Assembly: GCF_001580015.1 (NCBI RefSeq) | Contig: NZ_LSZQ01000029.1 | Location: 1-64,000, forward strand | Length of the DNA stretch: 64,000 nucleotides | Direction: 5' to 3' | From: Cephaloticoccus primus | GTDB lineage: Bacteria > Verrucomicrobiota > Verrucomicrobiia > Opitutales > Opitutaceae | In this document: one piece after another, positions 46,183 to 55,567 of the stretch | Layout: every line of letters begins with the position of its first letter | How positions within the stretch are numbered: position 1 is the stretch's first letter | Program-made: the position numbers and the translations under genes | The notes under the pieces: model-generated | The model's input: only the letters and a program-made list of their open reading frames with translations | What the model was told of the DNA's origin: nothing | Databases searched by the model: none

Positions 46183-47847
46183 ATGCAAGCTCCGCCCGTC
46201 ACCAAGTACCGCGCCTTCCCGCCGGTCGATTTGCCCAACCGACAATGGCCTTCGCGCACCATCACCCAAGCACCGATCTGGTGCAGCGTTGACCTGCGCG
46301 ATGGCAACCAGGCCCTCGCCCAACCGATGAGCATCGAGGAGAAGCTGGAGTACTTCGCCATGCTCGTGAAAATCGGGTTCAAGGAGATCGAAGTCGGCTT
46401 CCCCTCGGCCTCGCAGATCGAGTTCGACTTTGTGCGCCGCCTCATCGAGGGCGGCCTGATCCCCGAAGACGTGACGATCCAGATCCTCTGCCAGTGCCGC
46501 GAGGACTTGATCCTGCGCTCGCTGGAGTCGCTGCGCGGCGCGCGGCGCGTGATCTTCCACCTCTACAACTCCACCTCGCCCAAGCAGCGCGAATACGTCT
46601 TCGGCGCGACCAAGACCGAGATCGTCGCCATCGCCACGCACGCGGTCGGTTTTCTTAAGGAGAAAATGCAGCCGCTCGTCGCCGAGGGCACCCGGTTTCA
46701 GCTCGAATATTCGCCCGAGAGCTTCACCAGCACCGAGCTCGAGTTCTCGCTGGAGATTTGCGAGGCCGTCAGCGAAGTCTGGCAGCCGAGCGTCACCGAC
46801 AAGATCATCCTCAACCTGCCCGCCACGGTCGAGTACGCGATGCCCAACGTCTACGCCGACCAGATCGAGTGGTTCTGCACGCACCTGCGCCACCGCGACC
46901 GCAGCCTTGTGTCGCTGCACACGCACAACGACCGCGGCACCGGCGTCGCCGCTACGGAGCTCGGCCTGCTGGCCGGGGCCGACCGCGTCGAAGGCACCCT
47001 CTTCGGCAACGGCGAACGCACCGGGAACCTGGACGTCATCACCGTCGCGCTAAACATGTACACGCACGGCATCCACCCGGCGCTCGACTTTTCGCAGATC
47101 AACGAAATCCGCGACACCTACGAACGCTGCACCAAGCTCGAAGTGCCGCCGCGCTCGCCCTACGCGGGCGACCTGGTCTTCACGGCCTTCAGCGGCTCGC
47201 ACCAGGACGCGATCAAGAAATCCTGGCCCAAGCAGGCCGACGGCAAGCCTTGGGACGTGCTCTACATCCCGATTGATCCCGCCGACATCGGCCGCAGCTA
47301 CAAGGCGATCATCCGCATCAACTCCCAGTCGGGCAAAGGCGGCGTCGCCTACATCCTGGAGCGCGAGTACGGGCTCGACCTGCCCAAGGCCATGCACCGC
47401 GAAGTCGGCCGCCTCATCAACACGCTGGCCGACAGCACGGGCCGCGAGCTCACCAGTCAGGAGATTTACCGCGCCTTCGTCGCCGAGTACCTCGACCGCG
47501 CGACACCGCTCGCCATCCAGCACTTCAAGTCCACCGAGACCGAAAGTGCCGTGCACTGCGAGGTCTCGATCATGCTCGACGGCACGAGCCACGCGCTGCG
47601 AGCCGAGGGCAACGGCCCGATCGATGCCTTCGTCCGCGCGCTCGCCACGACCACGCTCCCCAAGTTTGAAGTCCTCTCCTACTCCGAGCACTCGCTGGGC
47701 AAAGGCGCCGAGGCAAAGGCCGTCTCCTACATCCAGATCAAAACCGCGCGCGGCCAGACGCTCTACGGCGCAGGCACCGACACGAATATTGAGCTCGCCT
47801 CAATCAAGGCCGTCGTCAGTGCGCTCAACCGCAGTCTCTCCGCTTGA
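46183..47847 (+). CDS. leuA: 2-isopropylmalate synthase
   Basis: The start at 46183 (MQAPPVTKYRAFPPVDLPNR) gives 554 residues and matches the typical N-terminus of the LeuA2 type; the longer frame from 46024 is not conserved in character. Motifs: SVDLRDGNQALAQPM, EVGFPSASQIEFDF, HTHNDRGTGVAATELG (metal-binding His pair), GNGERTGN, and a C-terminal regulatory domain ending SIKAVVSALNR. It condenses acetyl-CoA with 2-oxoisovalerate at the start of leucine synthesis. No other leu gene is in view. Confidence 0.93.
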   Translation: MQAPPVTKYRAFPPVDLPNRQWPSRTITQAPIWCSVDLRDGNQALAQPMSIEEKLEYFAMLVKIGFKEIEVGFPSASQIEFDFVRRLIEGGLIPEDVTIQILCQCREDLILRSLESLRGARRVIFHLYNSTSPKQREYVFGATKTEIVAIATHAVGFLKEKMQPLVAEGTRFQLEYSPESFTSTELEFSLEICEAVSEVWQPSVTDKIILNLPATVEYAMPNVYADQIEWFCTHLRHRDRSLVSLHTHNDRGTGVAATELGLLAGADRVEGTLFGNGERTGNLDVITVALNMYTHGIHPALDFSQINEIRDTYERCTKLEVPPRSPYAGDLVFTAFSGSHQDAIKKSWPKQADGKPWDVLYIPIDPADIGRSYKAIIRINSQSGKGGVAYILEREYGLDLPKAMHREVGRLINTLADSTGRELTSQEIYRAFVAEYLDRATPLAIQHFKSTETESAVHCEVSIMLDGTSHALRAEGNGPIDAFVRALATTTLPKFEVLSYSEHSLGKGAEAKAVSYIQIKTARGQTLYGAGTDTNIELASIKAVVSALNRSLSA

Positions 47848-47947
47848 TCGTCCGCAGTCGCAGTCCGCGCACACATCACTCTCCCGCACTCACGCCTCCG
47901 GCCGCTGCCAGAGGCCATTCCCTCATCTCTCCCACACATACACTTCC

Positions 47948-48910
47948 ATGAAAGCCACCGCCTCCCTCCTCTTCCTTTTCGCCCTCGCGCTGCTCTTTGG
48001 CCCGAGCCTCAGCCCGCACGCACACGCGGCGGACTCCGCCGCCGCCGCTAGCGCACAAAGCGACGAGGAACTCGCACCTGCCACAAAGGAGCTCAACACG
48101 CTGATCGAAAAATACATCGATCACCCGGCCGGCCCCGGAGTAGCCGATGAGCTTTTCAAGGAGCTCGACGCACTCATCGCCAAATACGCGGGCGACCGCT
48201 CTGACCCCGTCGCACAGCTCGCCGCCTTCAAGGCCTTCATGACCTTCCAGGTCCGGGAAGATCCCGCCGAGGCGCGCAAACTCTTCGCGGCCATCGCCAC
48301 CGACTTCCCCGGCACCGAAACCGCCGAGCAAGTCCCGGCCACGCTTGAGGCGCTCGACCAATTCGTCGCCGGAGCCGCCAGCGAACAAGCCCCCAAAGCG
48401 GACCTCGTCGGCAAGCCCGCCCCCGAGCTCAACTTCCTGTGGTCGAGCAAGGAAGGGCTCAAGAAGCTCTCCGACCTGCGCGGCCAGGTCGTCGTCATCG
48501 ACTTCTGGGCGACCTGGTGCGGCCCCTGCATCAACTCCTTCCCCAATATCCGCGAAGAGGTCGCCCACTTCGCTGGCGCGCCCGTCACCTTCCTCGGCGT
48601 CACCAGCCTGCAAGGCGCGGTGCACAACCTCCAGCGCAAGCCCATCCAGACCAAGAACAACCCGCAGCGCGAACTCTCGCTGATGCCCGAGTTTATGGAG
48701 AAGTTCGACATGACCTGGGATGTCGTCTTCAGCGAAGAAGAAGTCTTTAACCCCGACTACGGCGTCGAGGGCATCCCGCACATGGTGATCATCGCGCCCG
48801 ATGGCACCCTGCGCTACAGCGGGCTGCACCCCGCCGATCCGCGCGCCGACATCACCGGAAAAATCAGCGCCCTGCTGAAGGAGTTCGGCCTGGAAGCTCC
48901 CAAGAGCTAA
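47948..48910 (+). CDS. TlpA-like thioredoxin-fold exported protein
   Basis: The start at 47948 gives 320 residues; the frame upstream is a shadow of leuA. A signal peptide (LLFLFALALLFGPSLSPHAHAA) is followed by a helical region of about 130 residues and a thioredoxin fold with VVVIDFWATWCGPCINSFP (CxxC as CGPC) and a cis-Pro GIPHMVIIAPDG. It probably reduces disulfides or supports cytochrome c maturation in the periplasm. A structured-repeat copy starts about 70 bp after its stop. Confidence 0.85.
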   Translation: MKATASLLFLFALALLFGPSLSPHAHAADSAAAASAQSDEELAPATKELNTLIEKYIDHPAGPGVADELFKELDALIAKYAGDRSDPVAQLAAFKAFMTFQVREDPAEARKLFAAIATDFPGTETAEQVPATLEALDQFVAGAASEQAPKADLVGKPAPELNFLWSSKEGLKKLSDLRGQVVVIDFWATWCGPCINSFPNIREEVAHFAGAPVTFLGVTSLQGAVHNLQRKPIQTKNNPQRELSLMPEFMEKFDMTWDVVFSEEEVFNPDYGVEGIPHMVIIAPDGTLRYSGLHPADPRADITGKISALLKEFGLEAPKS

Positions 48911-48981
48911 GAGAGGAAATGGGTGGCGCGCCGTCAGCAAGTGGCGCGCCAACTGAAACAGTCGAACCCCTCCAGCCCCGG

Positions 48982-49177
48982 GTAGGAGATTTACGCGTTA
49001 ACCAAAAACTTCGCCCGAATGGGTTTCCGCGTCATTCGCATTGAATGCCTCAACCCCTGTCGCAACGCGACAGGGGGGATGTCTCGTTAAATTTGCGATT
49101 TTGTTCGGACGCACAGCGCACGGGCAAAATCGCAAATTCAATGGAAGTGGCGACCCGCCACCGCCCCACGCGTAGTG
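48982..49177 (+). repeat. structured intergenic repeat, copy 3 (lacks stem I)
   Basis: Shorter copy between the convergent TlpA-like and MFS genes. The large stem I is absent. Stem II: 49054-49076, CCCCTGTCGC-AAC-GCGACAGGGG. Stem III: 49090-49138, AATTTGCGATTTTG pairing with CAAAATCGCAAATT, the type seen in copy 2. Stem IV: GTGGCG-ACC-CGCCAC, a different sequence from copies 1 and 2 but still paired. The linkers AATGGGTTTCCGC and CGTTAAATTTG match the other copies. Confidence 0.8.
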
Positions 49178-49195
49178 CCGCTGAGAAAGACTCAG

Positions 49196-50419
49196 CTACG
49201 GCTGCTGCGCACGGCGGGTTCGCGTCATCATCATGGTGATGAGCCAGCCGGTGATGCCGATCAGGCCCATCACGATTGCCAGCGGGCGGCCCGTCCCGTC
49301 GTGCATTGCGCCGACTGCGGCCGAGGAGAGCCCGCCGAGCGCAAAGGGAATCGTCCCCATGAGCGATGAGGCGCTGCCCGCCGCCTTGCGATTCACCAAG
49401 CCCATGCCCAGTGCGCTCGCGTTGGGGAAGATCAGCCCCCCCGAGGCGATACACACCCACAGGCACGGCAGCGCCGTCCAGAAGCTGCCCCAGCCGAGCA
49501 AAAGCTGCCCGACAAACAAAAGCTCCGCGACCAGCTTTACGGTATAAGTCCCGAGCATGATTCGCCGCGCGGAAAAGCGCTTCAACAAGCGCAGGTTGAG
49601 CTGCGAACACAGAATCAGCCCCGCCGAGTTGGCCCCGAAAAACAGGCCGAAGGCCTGCTCGCTGATCCCGTGTTCTTCGATGAAAAACGTGGGCGCGCCC
49701 GAGATGTAGGCAAACATCCCGGCCGTCACGCAGGCAGACCCCAGCGTGTAACCGAGGAATACCCGCTCGCCCAGGAGCCCCCAATAAGTCCGCAGAATCT
49801 CGCGCACGCCGTGGCGCACACGCCGCTCCACCGGCAGGCTTTCCGGCAAACGCCGGAGCAAGGCCACCCAACAGCACAGGCTGAATGCGGCGATAACCCA
49901 AAAAATCCCGCGCCAGGAGCCCAGCAGCAGCAGTTGCCCGCCCACAATCGGCGCCATGATCGGGGCTGCCCCCATCACCAACATGTGCAGCGAGAAAAAC
50001 CGGGCCGACTCGTGCTCGTCGAACTGGTCGCGCACAATCGCCCGCGTGATCACCATCCCCGCCGATCCGCCGAGCGCTACTGCGATGCGAAATGCGATCA
50101 GGGCGTGGATCGACCACGCCAGCGCACAGCCCAGCGTCGCCACACACAGTAAAAAGGTGCCAAACAACAGCGGCCCGCGCCGCCCCAGCCGGTCCGACAC
50201 CGTCCCGTAAACCAGTTGGCCCACCGCCAGCCCCACCATGTAAAACGAAAGCGTGAGCTGCACCTGCCCCACCTCCACGCCCAGATCGGCGGCGATTTGC
50301 GGAAATGCCGGCAAGTACATGTCGATGCTCAAAGGCCCCAGAGCCGCCAGTGCACCGAGCAGCAGCACCAGCCCGCCGCGCGAGAGTGCACGCTGCCCAT
50401 CAGTGGATCGCTTAGTCAT
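49196..50419 (-). CDS. Bcr/CflA-type MFS multidrug transporter
   Basis: The start at Met 50419 (MTKRSTDG) gives 407 residues; an upstream Met at 50467 is less likely. Twelve helices are evident, with LGPLSIDMYLPAFPQIAADL (the Bcr/CflA opening), GQLVYGTVSDRLGRRGPL and AFRIAVALGGSAGMVITRAIVRD. Such pumps export drugs such as bicyclomycin and chloramphenicol with protons. It is convergent with the TlpA-like gene across repeat copy 3; the stop lies 19 bp from the repeat end. Confidence 0.88.
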   Translation of the reverse strand: MTKRSTDGQRALSRGGLVLLLGALAALGPLSIDMYLPAFPQIAADLGVEVGQVQLTLSFYMVGLAVGQLVYGTVSDRLGRRGPLLFGTFLLCVATLGCALAWSIHALIAFRIAVALGGSAGMVITRAIVRDQFDEHESARFFSLHMLVMGAAPIMAPIVGGQLLLLGSWRGIFWVIAAFSLCCWVALLRRLPESLPVERRVRHGVREILRTYWGLLGERVFLGYTLGSACVTAGMFAYISGAPTFFIEEHGISEQAFGLFFGANSAGLILCSQLNLRLLKRFSARRIMLGTYTVKLVAELLFVGQLLLGWGSFWTALPCLWVCIASGGLIFPNASALGMGLVNRKAAGSASSLMGTIPFALGGLSSAAVGAMHDGTGRPLAIVMGLIGITGWLITMMMTRTRRAQQP

Positions 50420-50575
50420 CCCGTCGCTCCTGTGGCACAGCCGCCGCCACAATCCACCAAAAAACACTACGCCACTCCCGCCCCTCTCCTTTTTGCCCCC
50501 GCCAAAAACACGGGTGCGCTCACGCAGCAGTCGTCGTCAGCGCACCCACAAAAACGGCCTGCAACAGAAGTCCCG

Positions 50576-50995
50576 CTACTTCCTCCCGTCCACCGAGAGC
50601 TTCCCGGGACCCGCGAAAAGCACCGCCAACGCGGCCACGAGGTAGAGGAAGGCCAGCTCGCCGTTGTTATCGCCGGTCAACGCCGCCTTGTGCACCAGCA
50701 GGAATGCCACCGCCATGCTTATCCCGATGACCAGCGCGGCGAAGCGCGCCTTCAGCCCCACGATCAGCAGCAACGAGCAAACCACTTCGGTAAAGACCAC
50801 CAGCGTGACGGAGGCATGCGCACCGATTCCGATCAGGTTGAGCCCCCACTGGGTCCACTGCTCTATCGTGCCGCTAAAGTTCGTGAGCTTCTTCCAGCCG
50901 TGAGCGTAGATCAGGCCAAAACCGGCGAGCACACGCACGAGCAACAAGGCCAGATCGCTGCTCTGCGGGATGAATTTAAGATTAAGGAATTTCAT
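50576..50995 (-). CDS. DoxX family membrane protein
   Basis: The start at 50995 gives 139 residues with four helices; the longer frame to 51310 is not conserved in character. ALLLVRVLAGFGLIYAHGWKKL, VFTEVVCSLLLIVGLKARFAA and ELAFLYLVAALAVLFAG match DoxX/quinol-oxidase-like proteins of small size. Role unsettled; often linked to redox or stress. It lies 156 bp upstream of the Bcr-like gene. The gap to the dus gene on the other side (50996-51230) is divergent and holds no recognised site. Confidence 0.82.
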   Translation of the reverse strand: MKFLNLKFIPQSSDLALLLVRVLAGFGLIYAHGWKKLTNFSGTIEQWTQWGLNLIGIGAHASVTLVVFTEVVCSLLLIVGLKARFAALVIGISMAVAFLLVHKAALTGDNNGELAFLYLVAALAVLFAGPGKLSVDGRK

Positions 50996-51230
50996 GGGAT
51001 GTAACAGGGGGTTGTGGGTAACGGGATTCGTTTTCGCGCCGAACCATGCCGCCGCCTCCCGATTTGTCCAACCTTCTACGCAAAACCCCGCCCGAGAAAT
51101 GCGACTATCTGGCAAGTGCGCGCCTGCGAACCTGCGCGCACCGACATGCCCGGAGCTGCGCAAAGCCCCCGGCAAAAAACCTCCGCAATGCACACTCGCC
51201 AGCCGCGCCCCGGCCGCATGGCTTGTGTGA

Positions 51231-52283
51231 ATGTTACCGAAGGGACAGATTTTGGGGCAGCCGTTGACGGCGCTGGCGCCGATGCAGGATGTGACTGACC
51301 TCGCCTTCATGCGTGTGGTCGCGCATTACGGCGCGCCGGACTACTTCTTCACCGAGTTCTTCCGCGTCCATGCGAGCTCCCGCCCCGAGAAGCACATCCT
51401 GCGCTCGATTGTCGAAAACGACACGGGCCGCCCCATTTTTGCGCAGCTCATCGGCGAGGACATCCCCCAGCTCGCCCGCACCGTGCGCGAGCTCCGGGCG
51501 CACCCCATCGCAGGCATCGACCTGAATCTCGGCTGCCCCGCGCCAAAGGTTTACAAGAAAAACGTGGGCGGCGGCCTGCTGCGCGACCCGCAGCGGATCG
51601 ACGAGATCCTGGCCGCCCTGCGCGAGGTCTGCGGCACCGGCCTTTTTACGGTAAAAATGCGGATCGGCTTCGACGATGCGGCGCCGTTTGAGGCCGTACT
51701 CGATAGCGTAAACCGACACGCGGCCGATCTGCTCAGCGTGCACGGGCGCACCGTGCGCGAGGGCTACCGCGGCGAGGTGCACTACGACTTGATCGCCCGG
51801 GCCGTTGCCCGCGCAGCCTGCCCCGTCCTCGCCAATGGTAACGTCACTTCCGCGGCGCGGGCGCGCGCTGTCCTCGCCGAAACAGGCGCAGCGGGTGTGA
51901 TGATCGGCCGCCACGCGATTCGCAATCCGTGGATCTTTACGCAGTGCCGCGCGGCGTTTGCCGGACAGGCCGCCGCGCCCGTCTCACTGGCACAGGTGCG
52001 CGACTACATCGAGCGGCTCTACGAGGCGACGCGCAGCGCAGATTTCCCCGAGCGCGCCCACGTCAACAAGATGAAGAAATACCTCAACTTCGTGGGCCAA
52101 AGCGTCGCCCCTGACGGCGCCTTCCTCTACGAGATGCGGCGCAGCACCAGCGCCGCCGAGCTCTTCGCCGTGTGCGACGCACACCTGCTCGCCGAGCCAG
52201 ATAAACCCTACGCCGACGAACCCTACCCGGGCGTCATCGCCCGCCCCAACTCCGAAGGCTGTCAGGCCCCCCTCGTCCATTGA
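51231..52283 (+). CDS. tRNA-dihydrouridine synthase, copy 2
   Basis: A 350-residue Dus-family flavoprotein distinct from copy 1 at 37488. LTALAPMQDVTDLAFM, FAQLIGED, DLNLGCPAPKVYKKN with the catalytic Cys, TVKMRIGFDD, LSVHGRTVREGY, VLANGNVTSAARA and GVMIGRHAIRNPWIF are present. The two differ enough to target different D-loop positions. It ends facing SufT-like, with repeat copy 4 between. Confidence 0.9.
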   Translation: MLPKGQILGQPLTALAPMQDVTDLAFMRVVAHYGAPDYFFTEFFRVHASSRPEKHILRSIVENDTGRPIFAQLIGEDIPQLARTVRELRAHPIAGIDLNLGCPAPKVYKKNVGGGLLRDPQRIDEILAALREVCGTGLFTVKMRIGFDDAAPFEAVLDSVNRHAADLLSVHGRTVREGYRGEVHYDLIARAVARAACPVLANGNVTSAARARAVLAETGAAGVMIGRHAIRNPWIFTQCRAAFAGQAAAPVSLAQVRDYIERLYEATRSADFPERAHVNKMKKYLNFVGQSVAPDGAFLYEMRRSTSAAELFAVCDAHLLAEPDKPYADEPYPGVIARPNSEGCQAPLVH

Positions 52284-52337
52284 CGAGCCGCCAGGCGGGA
52301 GGGCGAGCGACTCGCCCAAGAGAAGAGGCGAAGACCG

Positions 52338-52655
52338 CACTACGCGTGCAGCGGTGGCGGGGCGCCACGTGCCATTGAATTTGGGAATCGGCTCCGGCGC
52401 GTAGCGCCGAAGCACGATTCCCAAATTGAACGGGCCCACTCCCAGTCGCGTTGCGACTGGGAAGAAGCCTGAAACGAAAAAGGAGCGTAGACCCATTTGG
52501 GCGAGATGAAGCGATTTACCGGTGAATCACCGATTAATGGTCAGGCCCTTTCTACTGTGCCGCTTGCGGGTTGTGCGGAACGCACGGCCCACAAGCGGCA
52601 CAGTAAATGGGTGCAGGCACCGCCTGCCGCCGCCCGCGCAGGGCAGTCTCAGACT
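52338..52655 (-). repeat. structured intergenic repeat, copy 4 (inverted)
   Basis: Same element as copies 1-3 on the opposite strand, between the convergent dus and sufT-like genes (52284-52736). Stem I: 52554-52604, ACTGTGCCGCTTG pairing with CAAGCGGCACAGT plus inner GTGCG-GAA-CGCAC. Stem II: 52441-52461, CCCAGTCGC-GTT-GCGACTGGG, where a T-A pair of copies 1-3 is an A-T pair. Stem III: 52378-52427, AATTTGGGAATCG pairing with CGATTCCCAAATT with inner CGGCGC-GTA-GCGCCG, the type seen in copy 1. The GGCGGCGGCAGGCGGTGCC and CCAAATGGGT linkers are present in reverse complement. No gene in this gap. Confidence 0.85.
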
Positions 52656-52736
52656 GTTTTTTTGGCGAGCCGCTCGTTGGCCGCGCGTCAGCTTCGACTC
52701 GTTTATTATGCGCGTGGCCCGTTGGGCGCGGGTGGC

Positions 52737-53282
52737 TTATTCGAGGCCGAGTTTTTTGCGGCCTTGGTCGGAGATCATTTGGGGCGTCCAGATGGGATCC
52801 CAGACGATGTGTACTTTTACGTCTTCGACGGTGGGCAGTGCGGCGATGAGGCGGCGGGCGTCTTCGGCGATTACGGGGCCCATGCCGCAGCCTGGCGCGG
52901 TGAGCGTCATCTTGACCTCCACGCGGTGCTGACCGTTCTCGGTCTTCTCGATGGAGAGATCGTAGACGAGGCCCAGGTCGACGATGTTGACGGGGATCTC
53001 GGGGTCGAAGCAGCCGCGCAGCGCGGCCCAAACGGCGTCGGCGCTAAACGACGCGGTGTCCGCTGAGGGTGTATCCGCGGAGGCCGCGCCCGGCTCTGGC
53101 ACGTAGTCGCTGAGTGCATCGGCATCGGCGGCGGCGATGCGAAACAGCCCCGAGTCGAGCCGTACGGTGATGTTGCCGCCGAGGGTTTGGGTGATCTGCA
53201 GCTCGGATCCGATTGGCAGTGTCACCGCTTCGCCCGAGGGGATGCGGGTCGCCTGCACATCGCGTTTTAGTATGTGTTCCAT
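52737..53282 (-). CDS. SufT-like MIP18/DUF59 iron-sulfur maturation protein
   Basis: A 181-residue protein with an N-terminal beta-rich segment (GSELQITQTLGGNITVRLDSG, found in SufT proteins) and a C-terminal DUF59 domain: CFDPEIPVNIVDLGLVYD, RVEVKMTLTAPGCGMGPVI and VHIVWDPIWTPQMIS. The Cys in APGCGM is the conserved one. SufT assists Fe-S cluster assembly. No suf operon is visible nearby. The gap before sppA is small. Confidence 0.85.
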   Translation of the reverse strand: MEHILKRDVQATRIPSGEAVTLPIGSELQITQTLGGNITVRLDSGLFRIAAADADALSDYVPEPGAASADTPSADTASFSADAVWAALRGCFDPEIPVNIVDLGLVYDLSIEKTENGQHRVEVKMTLTAPGCGMGPVIAEDARRLIAALPTVEDVKVHIVWDPIWTPQMISDQGRKKLGLE

Positions 53283-53371
53283 AGAGAAGCTTAAGTCGGT
53301 GGTGGGAGCGTATTGGGTGAATAGGTCACGCGCGGCGCGAGCGCGGTAGATCGTGCGCGAGTGGTGTGCGC

Positions 53372-55279
53372 TCAGTCGAGCTGCACGGAGAAGGGCAACC
53401 GCGCGTAAATCCGGTTGGGGTCATTATAGGTTTCGAGCGACTGGAGCTCGCTTGTGGCGCGTTTCCACAGTGCACCGAGCGAGACGCGCGCAGTCCCGCT
53501 CAGAGCCACCCTCCCGCCCCTTCGCGCGCGCACTTCGCCAAAGCAGCTTTCCAGAAATTCTTCAAAAAACTCGCCCAGCATTTCGTTAAAATTCTTCGCC
53601 TTCGGGTATTCGCTCACGCGGTAGCTCCCCAGTCCGGCGGACTCCGCCGCGTAGTGGATCGCCTCGCGCAGGCCGCCCAGCTCGTCGACGAGGCCCAGCC
53701 GCTGCGCTTGCGTGCCCGACCACACGCGCCCCTGGGCGATCTCCTGCACGCGGTCGGGGGCGAGGCCGCGCCCTGCGGCGACGCGCTCGATAAAGCGCTC
53801 GTAAGTCCAGTCCACCATGCGCTGCGCCTGCGCCAGCTCGGCGGCGGTCATCGGGCGATCAATCGCGCCCGAATCGGCGAAGCGACCTGTCTTCACCGTG
53901 TCCACGCCTACGCCCAGGCGCCCGGCGAGCTGCTCTACGTTAAAGAACAGGCCGAAGACGCCGATGGAGCCCGTCACCGTAACGGGCTCGGCAAAGATCC
54001 GGTCGGCGAAGGAGGAGATCCAATAGCCACCCGACGCGGCGACCGAGCCCATTGAGACGACGACCGGCTTCACCTCGGCGGCGAGCCGCATTTCGCGCAA
54101 GATCGCTTCGGAGGCCGAGGCGCTGCCGCCCGGGCTATCCAGCCGCAGGACGATGGCTTTGACGCGGTCGTTTTTGCGCAGCTCGCGCAGCTCCGAGACG
54201 AAGCGCTCGGCGCCGATCTCCCCTCGCCCGCCCTGCCCGTCGACGATCGCGCCCTCCGCATAGAGCACGGCGATGCGGCCGCGCGGGCGCGGGCGGTCGT
54301 CCTCTCTGGCGACGACGAGGATCTTCCCCGAGTCTTCGCCCGTGTCGCCGCCGCTGCGCCCCTCCCGCCCCTCCACGCGCAGGGCGCGCGCGTATTTCGT
54401 GAGCGTGATCTGCCTGAAATCGCTGCGCGGCGACTCGACCTGCGTCCGCTCCTTCAGCTCTTCCCAAATCTCATCCCGGTACGCGAGCCGGTCGACCAAG
54501 CCGTACTTCAATGCGGACTCCGCCATCAAGGGCCCCTCGGTATCTACCGCCGCCTGGATCGCCGCGACCTCCAGCCCACGGCCCGCCGCGATTTCGCCCA
54601 GCAGGCTTGCCCACACGTCGCCGAGGAGCTGCTGGAGCTGCTCGCGGTTCTCCTTGCTGAAGCCCTCGCTGGTGAAGGGCTCGACCGCGCTCTTGTACTT
54701 GCCGACGCGCGTCACCTGCACGCCGACGCCGAGTTTTTCGAAGGCGTTTTTGAAAAACAGCCCCTGCGAGGCGAGGCCCGGCATCACCACTGCGCCAAAG
54801 GGATCCAGCGCGATGTCGTCGGCCACCGAGGCGAGGTAGTACTCCCCCGTCATCGCGTGGCTCAGGTAGGCCTGGACGGGTTTGCCCGACTCCTTGAAGT
54901 CGAGCAGCGCGCCGCGCAGCTCGCGGCGCTCGGCGAGGCCCGTGCTGCCGCTGGCGCCGAGGAGAACGAGCCCCTCGATGCGCGGGTCTTGCCCGGCGGC
55001 GCGGATCGCCTCGACCGCGCGTCGCAGTGCCAGCGTGCGCGGCGCTCCCTGCCCGAGGAAAAACGACGCGTCCAGATCCGGCGCGCCCGCCTGCTCGCGA
55101 AAGCTCGTCGCCATATCGACGACGAGGTACGCGCCCTGCGGCACCTCAGGTGCCTGGCTGCTCTGCTGCCCGAGGAGTCCCAGCCCTAGCACAAACAGCA
55201 GCATGAGCGCAAAGCTGCCACCCACAAAAATGAGCAGCGCCACAAAAGCCCCGAGCACTGAGGTCAAGAAATGCTTCAT
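53372..55279 (-). CDS. sppA: signal peptide peptidase SppA (67K type)
   Basis: The start at 55279 gives 635 residues and a membrane anchor ([25 protein letters not shown] begins here); the longer frame to 55552 is a GC-rich artefact. It is a duplicated crotonase-fold protease: an N-terminal half with [18 protein letters not shown] (catalytic lysine region), and a C-terminal half with [21 protein letters not shown] (catalytic Ser) and [15 protein letters not shown]. It degrades cleaved signal peptides in the inner membrane. It is divergent from the gene at 55568. Confidence 0.92.
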   Translation of the reverse strand: MKHFLTSVLGAFVALLIFVGGSFALMLLFVLGLGLLGQQSSQAPEVPQGAYLVVDMATSFREQAGAPDLDASFFLGQGAPRTLALRRAVEAIRAAGQDPRIEGLVLLGASGSTGLAERRELRGALLDFKESGKPVQAYLSHAMTGEYYLASVADDIALDPFGAVVMPGLASQGLFFKNAFEKLGVGVQVTRVGKYKSAVEPFTSEGFSKENREQLQQLLGDVWASLLGEIAAGRGLEVAAIQAAVDTEGPLMAESALKYGLVDRLAYRDEIWEELKERTQVESPRSDFRQITLTKYARALRVEGREGRSGGDTGEDSGKILVVAREDDRPRPRGRIAVLYAEGAIVDGQGGRGEIGAERFVSELRELRKNDRVKAIVLRLDSPGGSASASEAILREMRLAAEVKPVVVSMGSVAASGGYWISSFADRIFAEPVTVTGSIGVFGLFFNVEQLAGRLGVGVDTVKTGRFADSGAIDRPMTAAELAQAQRMVDWTYERFIERVAAGRGLAPDRVQEIAQGRVWSGTQAQRLGLVDELGGLREAIHYAAESAGLGSYRVSEYPKAKNFNEMLGEFFEEFLESCFGEVRARRGGRVALSGTARVSLGALWKRATSELQSLETYNDPNRIYARLPFSVQLD

Positions 55280-55567
55280 ACGTGCGCGCAGCATGCGGCC
55301 CCGCGCCCGCCAAGCCAGCCAAACCGGCAGAGCCAGCCGCACGCGCGGGCGGCTGTCCATTCCGACGGTGGTACCGCCGCCGCCGAGTTGGGCGAAGGCA
55401 GCACCGCGCGCACAGGAGCACCGCGCACTGCGCGCGAATGCGGGAGCGCGCGCTCCCCCCCCGCCGCCCCTTGAGCCGGCGCGGCGAGGAGCCATCGATG
55501 CTCCCCTCCAAGCGGTTTGCCCAACGAATATTTGCCAGCTCCCGCGCCCCACTCACGCTCCCGTGTC

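Noticed and set aside
53372-55552. Longer N-terminus for SppA (start at 55552)
   Set aside because: The added 91 residues are Gly/Arg/Ala-rich without family character; Met at 55279 begins the membrane anchor.
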